A DNA stretch of 51,026 bases from Phycisphaerae bacterium (GCA_021736645.1 JAIPFM010000199.1:1-51026), one strand, 5' to 3'; counted from the first letter of the stretch, positions 1-8,221 are shown. The notes: generated from the letters alone by a model not told the origin. Numbers and translations are program-made.

Positions 1-540
1 CTCTGACACAGCCACCTTGCTCACGGCATCCAGGGCTGAGGTGGGTTCATCCAGCAGGATAATGTCACGCTCAAGCAGGATGGCCGTGATCAGGGCGACG
101 CGCTGCTTCTGTCCGCCGGACAGCGTGGTGACATCCTGGGCAGGCAGGTCTTTGGGTAGAAAAAACTGAGCGCACCAGTGCTGGATGTCCTTGTCCGTGG
201 GGTGCAGGTGGGCGTTGGCTTTATACGAAAAGGGTCGCAGTATGGTGTCTTTGACAGTGCCAGTGCCCAGATCCGGTTCCTGAGTCACATACGTCATACG
301 GGATCTGAGGGACCAGGCCGTATCCGGAGCCAGCGGTTGATCGCAGATCGTAATCTGCCCTGCCAGAGGCCGGACAAAGCCGAGCAGACAACGCAGCAGC
401 GTGGATTTGCCTGACCCGGAACGTCCTTCGATGCGGACCTTGGCCCCGGGGTCAATCGAAAAGGTCAGATCAGAACACAGAGGTTTGTCAAAACCCAAAC
501 TCAGTGTTTTTACATCAATGACCGGGCGTGCAGATTTCAT
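1..540 (-). CDS. ABC transporter ATP-binding protein, 3' end cut by window edge (FetA/YbbL-like)
   Basis: The first 180 codons of an ABC ATPase are visible; the rest lies beyond the window edge. Seen: Walker A GRSGSGKS near residue 45, a Q-loop TQEP, the signature LSGGQKQR near residue 150, and Walker B ILLDEPTSALD. The short core with no long N-terminal extension, and the LPKDLPAQDV stretch just before the signature, resemble the FetA/YbbL group, whose usual partner is a membrane permease encoded next; that gene would lie outside the window. The ATG at 538-540 overlaps the amidase stop as ATGA, so the two genes are probably translationally coupled. The substrate cannot be told from the ATPase. 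ABC ATPase identity is certain; the subfamily is an inference. Confidence 0.9.
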   Translation of the reverse strand, partial: MKSARPVIDVKTLSLGFDKPLCSDLTFSIDPGAKVRIEGRSGSGKSTLLRCLLGFVRPLAGQITICDQPLAPDTAWSLRSRMTYVTQEPDLGTGTVKDTILRPFSYKANAHLHPTDKDIQHWCAQFFLPKDLPAQDVTTLSGGQKQRVALITAILLERDIILLDEPTSALDAVSKVAVSE

Positions 541-1493
541 TTGGCTGTGGCTGAAAACTCTTGAATCCCATTGGCAATGGCCTTGGCCATACGCTGCTGG
601 ATAGTGACATTGCGAAGGCGTTTGGCTTCCCATTCATTGGACAGATACCCCATCTCAATGAGCACGGCCGGGCAGGTGGTGTCCATCAGGACCTTGAACT
701 TGGCCGTCTTGACGCCGCGGCTGTCAATGCCTGTCTGCTCCAGGGTATCCACAAATGAGCCTGCTGCTTGACGGGCCCGCCAGGAGGCAGAGGGTGCCAC
801 GTAGGCCGTATAGCCCGTGACAGAAGATGTCTCGCAGGAATCCGCGTGAAGGCTGATAAACAGGTCCGGGTTGAATCGATTGGCCAGGGCGCACCGGTCA
901 TCAAGTTCTATGAACTCATCACTGTCGCGCGTCAGCAGGGTGCGATAGCCTATGCGATTGAGTTGACTGGCCAGACGCAAGGCCACATCCAGGGTGATGT
1001 CTTTCTCATAGAATCCCAGACAACTTATGGCCCCTGGGTCCTTGCCCCCATGGCCGGGGTCAATCATGATCAGACCTTTTCTATTTGAGCCGGAAAACCT
1101 GGGACTGGCTGCGAGCACGGGTTCCTGGCTGAGATGTTCGCCAATGCGGGAGACCAGGGAGGGCTCCACATAGAAGCCCGTACCATCGTGCAGCACGTGC
1201 CCCACAGAACCGTACAGACGGCCATCCACGCTGAACTGGCCGTCATCGTGCTTGAAGAGCATGACTGTATTGCGATCATTCTTGAGGGTCACCATGGCCA
1301 GATCCTGATCCACAATCGTGAGTTGGAGTTGAGCAGCCAACTGGTCTATGGAGATCCAGGACACCTGGGGTTGAGGCGTCCCGCTGATTCGAGAGGTGGG
1401 TGTGGCAGATTGACATCCTGCACCGGCCAGCATAAAGAGTCCAGCCAGAGTTAATCCCAAAGTCGATTTCAACCGAGTCGTCGTTCGTGTCAT
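537..1493 (-). CDS. N-acetylmuramoyl-L-alanine amidase lipoprotein (Amidase_3)
   Basis: Predicted peptidoglycan amidase, 318 aa, that cleaves the bond between N-acetylmuramic acid and the stem peptide. The N terminus has basic residues, a hydrophobic stretch and a lipobox LAGAGC (Cys27), so it should be a lipoprotein. The zinc-amidase core begins near residue 145: DPGHGGKDPGA (first His ligand), the EKD glutamate, SLHAD (second His) and LIEMGYLSN with the catalytic Glu. The segment between lipobox and catalytic core is of unknown fold. I chose the ATG at 1493 because the signal peptide begins there; the in-frame ATG 33 nt upstream adds residues spanning the promoter -10 box. The ABC ATPase gene follows with a 4-nt overlap. 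The cell-wall role is sure; coupling to the transporter is inferred. Confidence 0.93.
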   Translation of the reverse strand: MTRTTTRLKSTLGLTLAGLFMLAGAGCQSATPTSRISGTPQPQVSWISIDQLAAQLQLTIVDQDLAMVTLKNDRNTVMLFKHDDGQFSVDGRLYGSVGHVLHDGTGFYVEPSLVSRIGEHLSQEPVLAASPRFSGSNRKGLIMIDPGHGGKDPGAISCLGFYEKDITLDVALRLASQLNRIGYRTLLTRDSDEFIELDDRCALANRFNPDLFISLHADSCETSSVTGYTAYVAPSASWRARQAAGSFVDTLEQTGIDSRGVKTAKFKVLMDTTCPAVLIEMGYLSNEWEAKRLRNVTIQQRMAKAIANGIQEFSATAK

Positions 1494-1502
1494 AAGTGCC
1501 CC

Positions 1503-1530
1503 ATTATACTGGATCGGCCTGCGCACACAA
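1503..1530 (-). promoter_or_regulatory. Promoter of the amidase gene
   Basis: On the minus strand, TTGTGT (1525-1530) and a perfect TATAAT (1503-1508) are separated by 16 nt. The -10 box ends only 9 nt before the ATG, so transcription should start within about 3 nt of the start codon, giving a leaderless or nearly leaderless mRNA. Confidence 0.6.
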
Positions 1531-1532
1531 TA

Positions 1533-2099
1533 TTAAACCTGAGGCAGCGTCATGCCCTGCTGCTTCTGGTATTTACCGTGTCGATCTGCGTACGATATAT
1601 CACAGACCTGATCACCCTCAAAAAACAGTACCTGTGCCAACCCTTCGTTGGCATACACCTTGGCGGGCAATGGCGTGGTGTTGGAGATTTCCAGCACGGC
1701 CTGCCCTTCCCACTCCGGCTCAAACGGAGTCACGTTCACGATAATACCACAGCGGGCATAGGTAGACTTGCCCACGCAGATGGTCAGCACATTGCGCGGA
1801 ATCTTGAAGTATTCCACACTCAGGGCCAGGGCAAAGCTATTCGGCGGGATGAGGCACACATCGTCCTCGATCTCCACCAACCCCCTTGCATCAAAGGCCT
1901 TGGGGTCCACCACAGATCCATAGACATTCGTAAAGATCCGAAAGTGGTTGGACACGCGAATGTCATACCCGTACGAAGACAGGCCATAGGAAATCACACG
2001 CCTGCCCTCGACCTCCCTGACCAGCTCCTTTTCAAAGGGCGCAATCATGCCCTGTTCCTCGGCCATTGTCTTAATCCATTGATCGGCTTTGATGCTCAT
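1533..2099 (-). CDS. dcd: dCTP deaminase
   Basis: Converts dCTP to dUTP and ammonia, feeding dTMP synthesis. The 188-aa product has the family hallmarks: N-terminal [20 protein letters not shown] in the first third, and [11 protein letters not shown] followed by TPFEPEWEG, which carries the conserved glutamate of the active site. Length is normal for the trimeric enzyme. The ATG at 2099 matches the family N terminus and has AAAGGATGAG upstream; the in-frame ATG at 2108 sits right against that ribosome-binding site and is less likely. It starts about 20 nt after the nrdG stop with no promoter or terminator seen between them, so it is probably the third gene of the nrdDG transcript. Both steps supply deoxynucleotides, which fits a shared operon. 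Confidence 0.95.
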   Translation of the reverse strand: MSIKADQWIKTMAEEQGMIAPFEKELVREVEGRRVISYGLSSYGYDIRVSNHFRIFTNVYGSVVDPKAFDARGLVEIEDDVCLIPPNSFALALSVEYFKIPRNVLTICVGKSTYARCGIIVNVTPFEPEWEGQAVLEISNTTPLPAKVYANEGLAQVLFFEGDQVCDISYADRHGKYQKQQGMTLPQV

Positions 2100-2118
2100 G
2101 ACTCTCATCCTTTAAAAG

Positions 2119-2733
2119 CTAGTGACGAAGTCGGCAATTTACTGCGTGCTCCGCCACAAATTGTTGTGTGTGATGGGGCGTCTCAGGTCCCAACGTCCGC
2201 TTAATTTCTGCGATATCGCACGCGTGAAGCAGAGGTTTGACCCAAGTCGTACGAAACAGATATTTTATGCCACTCTCCCTGATAAGTCCGATACTTTCCT
2301 GTATATCAGGTATGGTGACAACGCATCCAGCGAGTTCCCCGTACTTCCCCAACGGGGCCTTCACGTCCATAGCCACGAAGTCCAGAAGCCCCGATCCCAG
2401 CAGATCCCGAAGCACTGCGGGCCGACTGCCATTGGTGTCCAACTTCACAGCCAGACCCAGGCTGCGCACCTGCCGGATGAACCCCTTCAGGTCGGGCTGC
2501 AGTGTCGGTTCACCCCCTGTCATGACCACGCCGTCCAGCACCTGGCTGCGTCTGGCCAGAACCTCCAACACATGGTCCCCGGGCACCAGACAAGATGGCT
2601 CTCTTGTCAGGGGCCACAGGTCACTGTTGTGACAGAACGGACACTGAAAGTTGCACCCCTGGGTAAAAACCACGGCAGCCGTGTGCCCGGGGAAATCTGT
2701 CAAGGTCAGGGTTTGGAATCCGGCGATTAGCAT
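2119..2733 (-). CDS. nrdG: Anaerobic ribonucleotide reductase activating protein (radical SAM)
   Basis: A radical-SAM activase that makes the glycyl radical on NrdD. The 204-aa protein carries the CxxxCxxC iron-sulfur motif as CNFQCPFC near residue 28, followed by HNSDLW, then MTGGEPTLQ, the SAM-binding GGE motif. Its size fits the single-domain NrdG/PflA-type activases. The ATG lies 5 nt after the nrdD stop, inside a 7-nt repeat, and no good ribosome-binding site is visible, so translation may depend on coupling with nrdD. The immediate neighbour confirms the partner. The remaining uncertainty is only whether the start is exactly this ATG. Confidence 0.95.
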   Translation of the reverse strand: MLIAGFQTLTLTDFPGHTAAVVFTQGCNFQCPFCHNSDLWPLTREPSCLVPGDHVLEVLARRSQVLDGVVMTGGEPTLQPDLKGFIRQVRSLGLAVKLDTNGSRPAVLRDLLGSGLLDFVAMDVKAPLGKYGELAGCVVTIPDIQESIGLIRESGIKYLFRTTWVKPLLHACDIAEIKRTLGPETPHHTQQFVAEHAVNCRLRH

Positions 2734-2735
2734 AG

Positions 2736-2763
2736 GGATTAGGGGTTGGGGGTTAGGGTGTAG
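2736..2763 (-). repeat. Heptad repeat at the nrdD/nrdG junction
   Basis: On the minus strand four consecutive 7-nt units, CTACACC, CTAACCC, CCAACCC and CTAATCC, are in perfect register and are followed by CTATG, which contains the nrdG start codon. The units encode the last residues of NrdD (TLTPNP) and its stop codon. See the finding on period-7 elements. Confidence 0.75.
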
Positions 2764-4898
2764 TGTTTTCTCTGGGCGAATTCGGCTTGTTTGCCCTCAT
2801 TCCACTGGTTGATGGGGCGAAGGTAGCCGACCACACGTGCATACACTTCGCAGGTCGATTCGCACTGGGGGCAGGTTTCCACCTGGCCTGTGAGATAACC
2901 GTGGTTGGGGCACACGCTGAAGACCGGTGACACGGTGAAGTAAGGCAGATGGTACTGCGTGCAGACCTTTCTGACAAACTGCTTGAGCGCCTCCGGATCA
3001 GGCACGGCCTCGCCCAGGTGGATGTGCAGGACTGTGCCGCCTGTGTATCGGGTCTGGAGGCCGTCCTGCAGGTCCAGCACCTCCCAGATGTCCTCCGTGT
3101 ACTGAACCGGCAACTGGGACGAGTTCGAGTAGAACGGCTTCTGATCCGGGTCCATGGCAGCACTCTTCATATCCGGGTAACGCTGCAGGTCCAGGCGGGC
3201 CAGACGATAACTGGTACCCTCCGCTGGCGTGGCCTCCAGATTGTACATATTACCAGTACGCTCCTGGAAGACCAGGAGCCTGGCACGCATAAAGTCCAGC
3301 ACGCGTCCTGCAAAGGCGACACCCCGGTCTGTGCCAATGTCACACCCGAGCAGGTTTTCACACGCCTCGTTCATGCCCACCAGGCCGATCGTGGAAAAAT
3401 GATTGTGCCAGTATTGATCATAGTGTTCCTTGACGCCTCGCAGGTAGAATTGGGTGTACGGATACAGATGCTTGTCTGTGAATTGCTCCAGCACCTTGCG
3501 CTTGATCTCCAGGCTGGTAAAGGCCAGTTCCATGTGGTGGTCGAGCCTGTCCAGGAACTCGATTTCATTCTCAGCCAGATAGCCAAGACGAGGCATGTTC
3601 ATGGTGACCACCCCAATGGACCCGGTGAGGGGATTGGCCCCGAACAGGCCGCCGCCCCGCTTTTCCAGGTGGCGCAGGTCCAGACGCAAACGACAGCACA
3701 TGGAGCGTGCATCATCCGGGGACATGTCGGAATTCACAAAATTCGCAAAATAGGGTATCCCATACCTGGCAGCCACTTCCCACAACGGCTTGAGCTCGGG
3801 ACTGTCCCAGTCAAAGTCCTCTGTGATGTTGTACGTGGGAATGGGAAACGTGAACACACGGCCCCTGGCATCGCCCTGGGCCATGACCTCCAGAAAGGCC
3901 CGGTTGAACAGGTGCATCTCTGCCTGAAACTCGCCATAGGTCTCGGGCATGGATTGGCCCCCAATCACCACGGGCTGATCTGCCAGGGTGGCTGGGGCCT
4001 GAAGATCCAGGGTGACATTGGTAAAGGGTGTCTGAAACCCCACGCGTGTGGGAATGTTCACGTTGAATATGAATTCCTGCAGGGCCTGTTTGACCTCTGT
4101 GTAGTCCAGGCGGTCATAGCGGATAAAGGGTGCCAGGAGTGTGTCCAGATTCGAGAATGCCTGGGCCCCGGCTGCCTCGCCCTGTAGCGTATAAAAGAAG
4201 TTCACGATCTGCCCCAGCGCCGATCTGAAGTGTTTGGCTGGCAGGCTCTCTGTCTTGCCGGCCACGCCGGTAAACCCGCTGCGCAGCAGATCCTGGAGGT
4301 CCCAGCCCACGCAGTACACGCTCAGAAGACCGAGGTCGTGGATGTGGAAGTCACCACTCAGATGGGCCTGGCGAATGGTCTGGGGATAAATCTTGTTGAG
4401 CCAGTAGGTCTTGCTGATCTCGCTGGAGATGTAGTTGTTGAGGCCCTGAAGGGAATAGGCCATGTTGCTGTTTTCGCGAACCTGCCAGTCCAGCCGGTTA
4501 AGATAACTGTCAATCAGGTCCAGGTCCGCTTTCTGGGCCATCTCCCGGATCCGGGCATGTTGGTCACGGTACAGGATGTAGGCCTTGGCCGTCTTCTTGA
4601 ACGGGGAGGTCAGGAGCGTCTCCTCCACCAGGTCCTGGATCTGTTCCACAGTGGGCTGGTCCGTACCCAGGGTCATGTGCGCCAGGCTGATGGCACGCAC
4701 CATCAGTTGGCGGGCCGTGACCTCATCAAACTCGCCTGAGGCCTTGCCTGCCTTGGCCAGGGCATTGACCACCTTGGCCGCGTCAAAGGGCACCACGCGC
4801 CCATCGCGTTTCTGGACCCTGTGGAAATCCGCCCGCAAAGGCTCGACTTTAGAGGCGGCTTGGGATCTGGTACTGGGTTGTACGGCATTTTGCATCAT
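2739..4898 (-). CDS. nrdD: Anaerobic (class III) ribonucleoside-triphosphate reductase, catalytic subunit
   Basis: Oxygen-sensitive glycyl-radical enzyme, 719 aa, reducing ribonucleoside triphosphates to deoxy forms. The N terminus holds an ATP-cone regulatory domain (VQKRDGRVVPFDAAKVV from about residue 28). The C terminus has a zinc site written CPNH...CPQC, then RVVGYL with the radical glycine at about residue 691. Length and order match the family. The start ATGATG has AAGGAG five nt upstream. The last residues (TLTPNP) come from a 7-nt tandem repeat and look like a drifted tail. Downstream are nrdG and dcd; upstream, on the same strand, is a cobalamin riboswitch and a good promoter. The identity is secure, and it implies growth or survival without oxygen. 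Confidence 0.97.
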   Translation of the reverse strand: MMQNAVQPSTRSQAASKVEPLRADFHRVQKRDGRVVPFDAAKVVNALAKAGKASGEFDEVTARQLMVRAISLAHMTLGTDQPTVEQIQDLVEETLLTSPFKKTAKAYILYRDQHARIREMAQKADLDLIDSYLNRLDWQVRENSNMAYSLQGLNNYISSEISKTYWLNKIYPQTIRQAHLSGDFHIHDLGLLSVYCVGWDLQDLLRSGFTGVAGKTESLPAKHFRSALGQIVNFFYTLQGEAAGAQAFSNLDTLLAPFIRYDRLDYTEVKQALQEFIFNVNIPTRVGFQTPFTNVTLDLQAPATLADQPVVIGGQSMPETYGEFQAEMHLFNRAFLEVMAQGDARGRVFTFPIPTYNITEDFDWDSPELKPLWEVAARYGIPYFANFVNSDMSPDDARSMCCRLRLDLRHLEKRGGGLFGANPLTGSIGVVTMNMPRLGYLAENEIEFLDRLDHHMELAFTSLEIKRKVLEQFTDKHLYPYTQFYLRGVKEHYDQYWHNHFSTIGLVGMNEACENLLGCDIGTDRGVAFAGRVLDFMRARLLVFQERTGNMYNLEATPAEGTSYRLARLDLQRYPDMKSAAMDPDQKPFYSNSSQLPVQYTEDIWEVLDLQDGLQTRYTGGTVLHIHLGEAVPDPEALKQFVRKVCTQYHLPYFTVSPVFSVCPNHGYLTGQVETCPQCESTCEVYARVVGYLRPINQWNEGKQAEFAQRKHYTLTPNP

Positions 4899-5054
4899 AG
4901 CGCTCCTTGCTCTACAGTCAAAGACTCAGGTTCAAGATCAGCCAAGAGGGTTGGATTGCTGCGATGATGCCATGATCAGGACACACAAACACCTGCGCAA
5001 TTGCCTTTCCCACGAAAGCACAATCTTCCATCCACACATGATCCGTGTGGTCTG

Positions 5055-5245
5055 CTGGCAGGTCTTCGGACTTTCAGGCCCGCAGGCTCGTGACATGCCT
5101 GCCTCCTACTGACCGTCGCTTCCCATCCAAAACAGGACAGTGCTTCATGACGGCGGTCGTTCCTGATTACCGCTGCGGGGCAGTTCCGGTCTTCCACCGG
5201 ATTCCCTCTTGGAGCTGGTGTGAAAGTCAGAACATATTTTCACAC
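5055..5245 (-). promoter_or_regulatory. Cobalamin (B12) riboswitch upstream of nrdD
   Basis: Read on the minus strand, this stretch carries the cobalamin riboswitch core in order: AGGGAATCCGGTG, then GACCGGAACTGCCCCGC, the conserved B12 box GCAGCGGTAA, a variable arm, and the 3' closing GAAAGTCCGAAGACCTGCC. These blocks and their spacing are the family consensus. After it comes a 6-bp hairpin (CCACAC/GTGTGG, about 5036-5054) without a U-tract, then about 140 nt to the nrdD start, so the expression platform is uncertain. The expected effect is lower expression of nrdDG (and probably dcd) when B12 is plentiful. Exact 5' limit is approximate. Confidence 0.92.
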
Positions 5246-5286
5246 ACTCCTGCGAAACCCTTTCGGGCTCACCAACAGTGCAGTAC

Positions 5287-5315
5287 TATATATCGGTGCA
5301 TCACCAAAAACTCAA
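5287..5315 (-). promoter_or_regulatory. Promoter of the nrdDG transcript
   Basis: On the minus strand TTGAGT (5310-5315) and TATATA (5287-5292) are separated by 17 nt and lie just upstream of the riboswitch, so the transcript would contain the whole aptamer. About 190 nt between this promoter and the GH43 start (5517) shows no other clear feature. Confidence 0.55.
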
Positions 5316-5516
5316 CACTAAATGTGGGATTTTTCTGGAAATTGATATAACTCCTGATATGACAAGGTTCCATGGAAAATAATCATGGGTCGCAGATAAA
5401 ACATCATTTTGACCACTTACGCCCTTGCCCCCGGATACGCAATCAAGTACCAATATGACAATGAAAAAGATGTCGCGATTAATTATGAAATTCACACGAT
5501 GAAGAGGACTCTGTCT

Positions 5517-6671
5517 ATGAAAGCATTCCAAGTAATCATCATGGCCATGACAGGGGCATGGGTGACCATGGGAGGGGCCGTCACACAGGCCAAGGACGTC
5601 GTGCCCGGCGCACTGTGGCCGGACAACCATGGCGTGCATATCAATGCCCATGGCGGAGGCATGCTGGTGCATGACGGCCTGATCTACTGGTTCGGCGAAC
5701 ACAAGATCCAGGGCCGTCGCGGTAACACGGCGCAGGTCGGCGTCCACTGCTACAGCAGTACGGATCTGGCAGCCTGGACGGACCGCGGCATTGCCCTGGC
5801 CGTGTCCGAGGACCCCGGCAGCGACATCGTCAAGGGCTGCGTGATAGAACGTCCCAAGGTGATTTATAATGCCGCCACAAAAAAGTTTGTCATGTGGTTT
5901 CATCTGGAACTCAGGGGCCAGGGCTACAATGCCGCACGCACAGGTGTGGCAGTCAGTGACACTGTCACAGGTCCCTACCGCTTCATCCATTCCCTGCGTC
6001 CCAATGCCGGGACATGGCCCTATGATTTTCCTGAAGCACAGAAAACAGGACCGGCCACGGAAGAAGGCCTCAAGGGCTGGACCGAACCCTGGCTTGCAGC
6101 GGTCAAGGCGGGTCTGTTTGTACGTCGTGACTTCAAAGGCGGCCAGATGTCGCGTGACATGACCCTGTTTGTGGATGACGATGGCAAGGCGTATCACTTC
6201 CACGCGGCAGAGGAAAACCTCACCATGCACATCTCGGAACTCAGTGATGACTACCTGTCCTTCACAGGCAAGTACGCCTGCATCTTTCCGGCCGGCCACA
6301 ACGAAGCCCCCGCTGTATTTAAACGCAAAGGCAAGTATTACCTGCTCACCTCCGGATGTACAGGCTGGGCCCCGAACCCTGCCAGGCTGGCCGTGGCCGA
6401 CTCGATCTGGGGGCCGTGGACAGCCCTGGGCAATCCCTGTCAAGGCGTGAACCCTGAAAACGATCTCGGCCCGGAAAAAACCTTTGGCGGGCAGAGCACC
6501 TATGTGTTGCCGGTGCCGGGCAAATCAGATGCGTATATTGCCATGTTCGACATGTGGCGTCCTCGTGATCCCATTGACGGGCGCTATCTGTGGCTGCCCA
6601 TTGAATTCACAGAGCGCGGCCCAAGCATTCGATGGAAGACCGCCTGGAACCTCAACCTATTCGATCAATAA
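5517..6671 (+). CDS. Secreted GH43 enzyme, exo-beta-1,3-galactanase-like (subfamily 24/34 type)
   Basis: Predicted exported glycoside hydrolase, 384 aa. A signal peptide covers residues 1-25 (cut near TQA/KD). The five-bladed GH43 fold is shown by AHGGGML and YWFGE (44-61), ERPKVIY with Glu111, DMTLFVDDDGKAY leading to Glu232/233, NEAPAVF with Glu263, SGCTGW, and GGQST with Gln326. This set matches exo-beta-1,3-galactanases, in which the usual general-base Asp is missing and a Gln takes its place; I see no Asp at the canonical first blade position either. Substrate is therefore probably beta-1,3-galactan or a related galactoside, by family inference. The start was chosen because AGAGGA precedes this ATG by 8 nt and the signal peptide begins here. 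No other carbohydrate genes adjoin it. Confidence 0.85.
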   Translation: MKAFQVIIMAMTGAWVTMGGAVTQAKDVVPGALWPDNHGVHINAHGGGMLVHDGLIYWFGEHKIQGRRGNTAQVGVHCYSSTDLAAWTDRGIALAVSEDPGSDIVKGCVIERPKVIYNAATKKFVMWFHLELRGQGYNAARTGVAVSDTVTGPYRFIHSLRPNAGTWPYDFPEAQKTGPATEEGLKGWTEPWLAAVKAGLFVRRDFKGGQMSRDMTLFVDDDGKAYHFHAAEENLTMHISELSDDYLSFTGKYACIFPAGHNEAPAVFKRKGKYYLLTSGCTGWAPNPARLAVADSIWGPWTALGNPCQGVNPENDLGPEKTFGGQSTYVLPVPGKSDAYIAMFDMWRPRDPIDGRYLWLPIEFTERGPSIRWKTAWNLNLFDQ

Positions 6672-6684
6672 GAAAACCATCACC

Positions 6685-7098
6685 ATGAACTACGACTCAA
6701 AGAAACCCCGCGAAAGAGGTAAGATCAAACCGCCCGGCTACTACTGCCGCGTGTGCAAGGTGCGCAAACTCAGAGATGAATTTCCGGGCATGGCAGACAA
6801 GGGACGCGTGTGCAAGGCCTGCGCCACGGTCTCCACGGGCGAACGCCTCGGCATGCGCCACGAAGAGGAAATCTACCACTTTCTGCGCCAGGCCAATTTC
6901 ACCGAGCAGACACGCGAGCGCCTCGACTATCTTGCCCAATCCAAGAACAAGAAGACCCGGGAACTGGCAGAACTCATGCTCCAGGTCGCCAAGCTCGCGC
7001 CCTACAAGAAGGGCCGCCTGAAAATCCTCTCAGAACTTGCACCGGATCTGCTCAAAAAACTCCAGGACCTGGGCCTGGTGGCCACGTATGGGAAATAG
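6685..7098 (+). CDS. Small zinc-finger-like protein, function unknown
   Basis: A 137-aa protein I do not recognise. Residues 17-45 hold two CxxC pairs (YYCRVCKVRK and RVCKACATV) 17-18 residues apart, enough for a treble-clef or zinc-ribbon site. The rest is charged, mostly helical in character and rich in Lys, Arg and Leu (EEEIYHFLRQANF, KKTRELAELML), with no membrane segment or signal. It begins 13 nt after the GH43 stop and may share its transcript, though nothing links the functions. The composition suggests nucleic-acid or protein binding, but that is only a guess. The coding nature is supported by continuous sensible sequence and a stop close to the convergent SDR gene. Confidence 0.7.
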   Translation: MNYDSKKPRERGKIKPPGYYCRVCKVRKLRDEFPGMADKGRVCKACATVSTGERLGMRHEEEIYHFLRQANFTEQTRERLDYLAQSKNKKTRELAELMLQVAKLAPYKKGRLKILSELAPDLLKKLQDLGLVATYGK

Positions 7099-7104
7099 GC
7101 TTCC

Positions 7105-7830
7105 TCACGCCATACTCTTGGGGCTCTCCAGAACCAAGGCCTTGACACAGGCCCCCGGGGACAGGGACAGGAGCCACTGAATGGTCTTGTACAGATCTTC
7201 GGGCTGAATGATGTCACCGGCATCAAGTGTACAGCCTGCCGCCACACCCATGTCCGTGTTGACCCAACCGGGGCACAGGGTGGTGACCTTGATGCCCTGG
7301 GGCACGAGTTCCCGATACAGCGATTCGCTGAATCCTGCCAGGGCGAATTTGGAGGCACAATAGCCGCCCACCCCTTCAAATCCGACTTTGCCTGCCCTGG
7401 AAGCGACATTGAAGATATGCCCGCTGCCCTGCGCCTTCATCATGGGCACGACCGTCTGCAGGACAGCGACCTGGGCCGTGACATTGACGCGCAGGAGACG
7501 CTCCAGATCCTTGCAGGACATATCCAGAGATCCCTGAATATACTGCCCCGCATTGTTGACTAGCACGTCGATGCGTCCGAGTTTCTGGATCACGGGCCCC
7601 AGGACCTGGTCAACATGGTCCACGTCAGACAGATCGAGTTTGACGACCAGGGGCGACAGATCGTCGTCCTGAGCTGCTTCGCGGCAAATGGTTTCAGCCA
7701 CCTGCTCCAGCGTCCGGCGTGAGCGTCCCACAAGAATGGTTTGGTACCCGTCCTGTGCCAGCCCCATGGCCACGGCACGACCTATCCCTCGACTGGCGCC
7801 AGTAATGAGTGCAACCGGGGCCTGTGTCAT
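7105..7830 (-). CDS. Short-chain dehydrogenase/reductase (SDR)
   Basis: A 241-aa classical SDR, NAD(P)-dependent. Residues 10-19 give the cofactor motif TGASRGIGRA; the Arg at 14 and the RSRR run at 36-39 suggest a preference for NADP(H). NNAG is at 92-95, and the catalytic set is Ser144, Tyr157 and Lys161 in GYCASKFAL. Overall it is of the 3-oxoacyl-ACP reductase/YqjQ type, but SDR substrates cannot be read from sequence. AGGAG lies 7 nt before the ATG. It converges with the small zinc-finger gene, 6 nt apart, with no terminator seen between them. The upstream gene on the same strand (80-aa zinc ribbon) is separated from it by a heptad inverted-arm element. Confidence 0.92.
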   Translation of the reverse strand: MTQAPVALITGASRGIGRAVAMGLAQDGYQTILVGRSRRTLEQVAETICREAAQDDDLSPLVVKLDLSDVDHVDQVLGPVIQKLGRIDVLVNNAGQYIQGSLDMSCKDLERLLRVNVTAQVAVLQTVVPMMKAQGSGHIFNVASRAGKVGFEGVGGYCASKFALAGFSESLYRELVPQGIKVTTLCPGWVNTDMGVAAGCTLDAGDIIQPEDLYKTIQWLLSLSPGACVKALVLESPKSMA

Positions 7831-7862
7831 AACAGGACTCCTGCAAAAAGCCCTGTGGTGTA

Positions 7863-7933
7863 CAGTTTTCTGTATTCAGTTTTCAGAACAAGGTGTTTTC
7901 TAGACTGTCTACTACCGACTGAAAACTGAAAAC
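7863..7933. repeat. Heptad inverted-arm element A
   Basis: CAGTTTTC occurs at 7863 and again, extended to CAGTTTTCAG, 14 nt later at 7877. After a 32-nt spacer the same unit appears inverted as CTGAAAACTGAAAAC (7919-7933), two heptads back to back. It lies just past the stop of the 80-aa zinc-ribbon gene on the minus strand, between that gene and the SDR. Confidence 0.7.
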
Positions 7934-7954
7934 CTGAAGTCTGCAAAACTTCAA

Positions 7955-8197
7955 TCATGAGTCACCTCCAGTTTCGGGTTCAGTTGAATCCTTTCGGTAC
8001 TGGCCCATATCGGGCATGAACCAGTGAACATAACCGCATTGTGTACAGATCATGCTGATGGGCGTGTCTTTGGGCTTGAGAAAGGAAGAGCCGGGGGCCT
8101 TGAGCTCCCAGCGTTTTTTATGAAAGGTGTCACATGCGCAAACGGTACAGGCAAAGGGTTTGTCAAACAGCTTGAGTTGTACGGGCTTTTGGTCCAT
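7955..8197 (-). CDS. Small zinc-ribbon protein (DUF2082-like nucleic-acid-binding type)
   Basis: An 80-aa protein with one zinc ribbon: PFACTVCACDTFHKKRWEL at residues 14-32 and MICTQCGYVHWF at 49-60, so CxxC...CxxCG with an aromatic tail. This matches the small family often described as zinc-ribbon nucleic-acid-binding (DUF2082). The C terminus is acidic and probably disordered. The ATG at 8197 is preceded by a weak GAAAGA. A TATAAA at 8215-8220 could be its -10 box, but no good -35 is seen. The downstream heptad element starts shortly after the stop. The function is unknown; the call as a real gene rests on the intact metal site. Confidence 0.75.
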   Translation of the reverse strand: MDQKPVQLKLFDKPFACTVCACDTFHKKRWELKAPGSSFLKPKDTPISMICTQCGYVHWFMPDMGQYRKDSTEPETGGDS

Positions 8198-8221
8198 CGG
8201 GTCTTTCTTTACAATTTATAA

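Noticed and set aside
2736-2763. Telomere-like or G-quadruplex element at nrdD/nrdG
   Set aside because: G-runs exist on the plus strand but the 7-nt register and coding overlap are better explained by the heptad family.
5301-6443. Long open frame (380 codons) on the minus strand opposite the GH43 gene
   Set aside because: It lies wholly antisense to a gene with complete family motifs and runs through the riboswitch/promoter side; no domain is recognisable.
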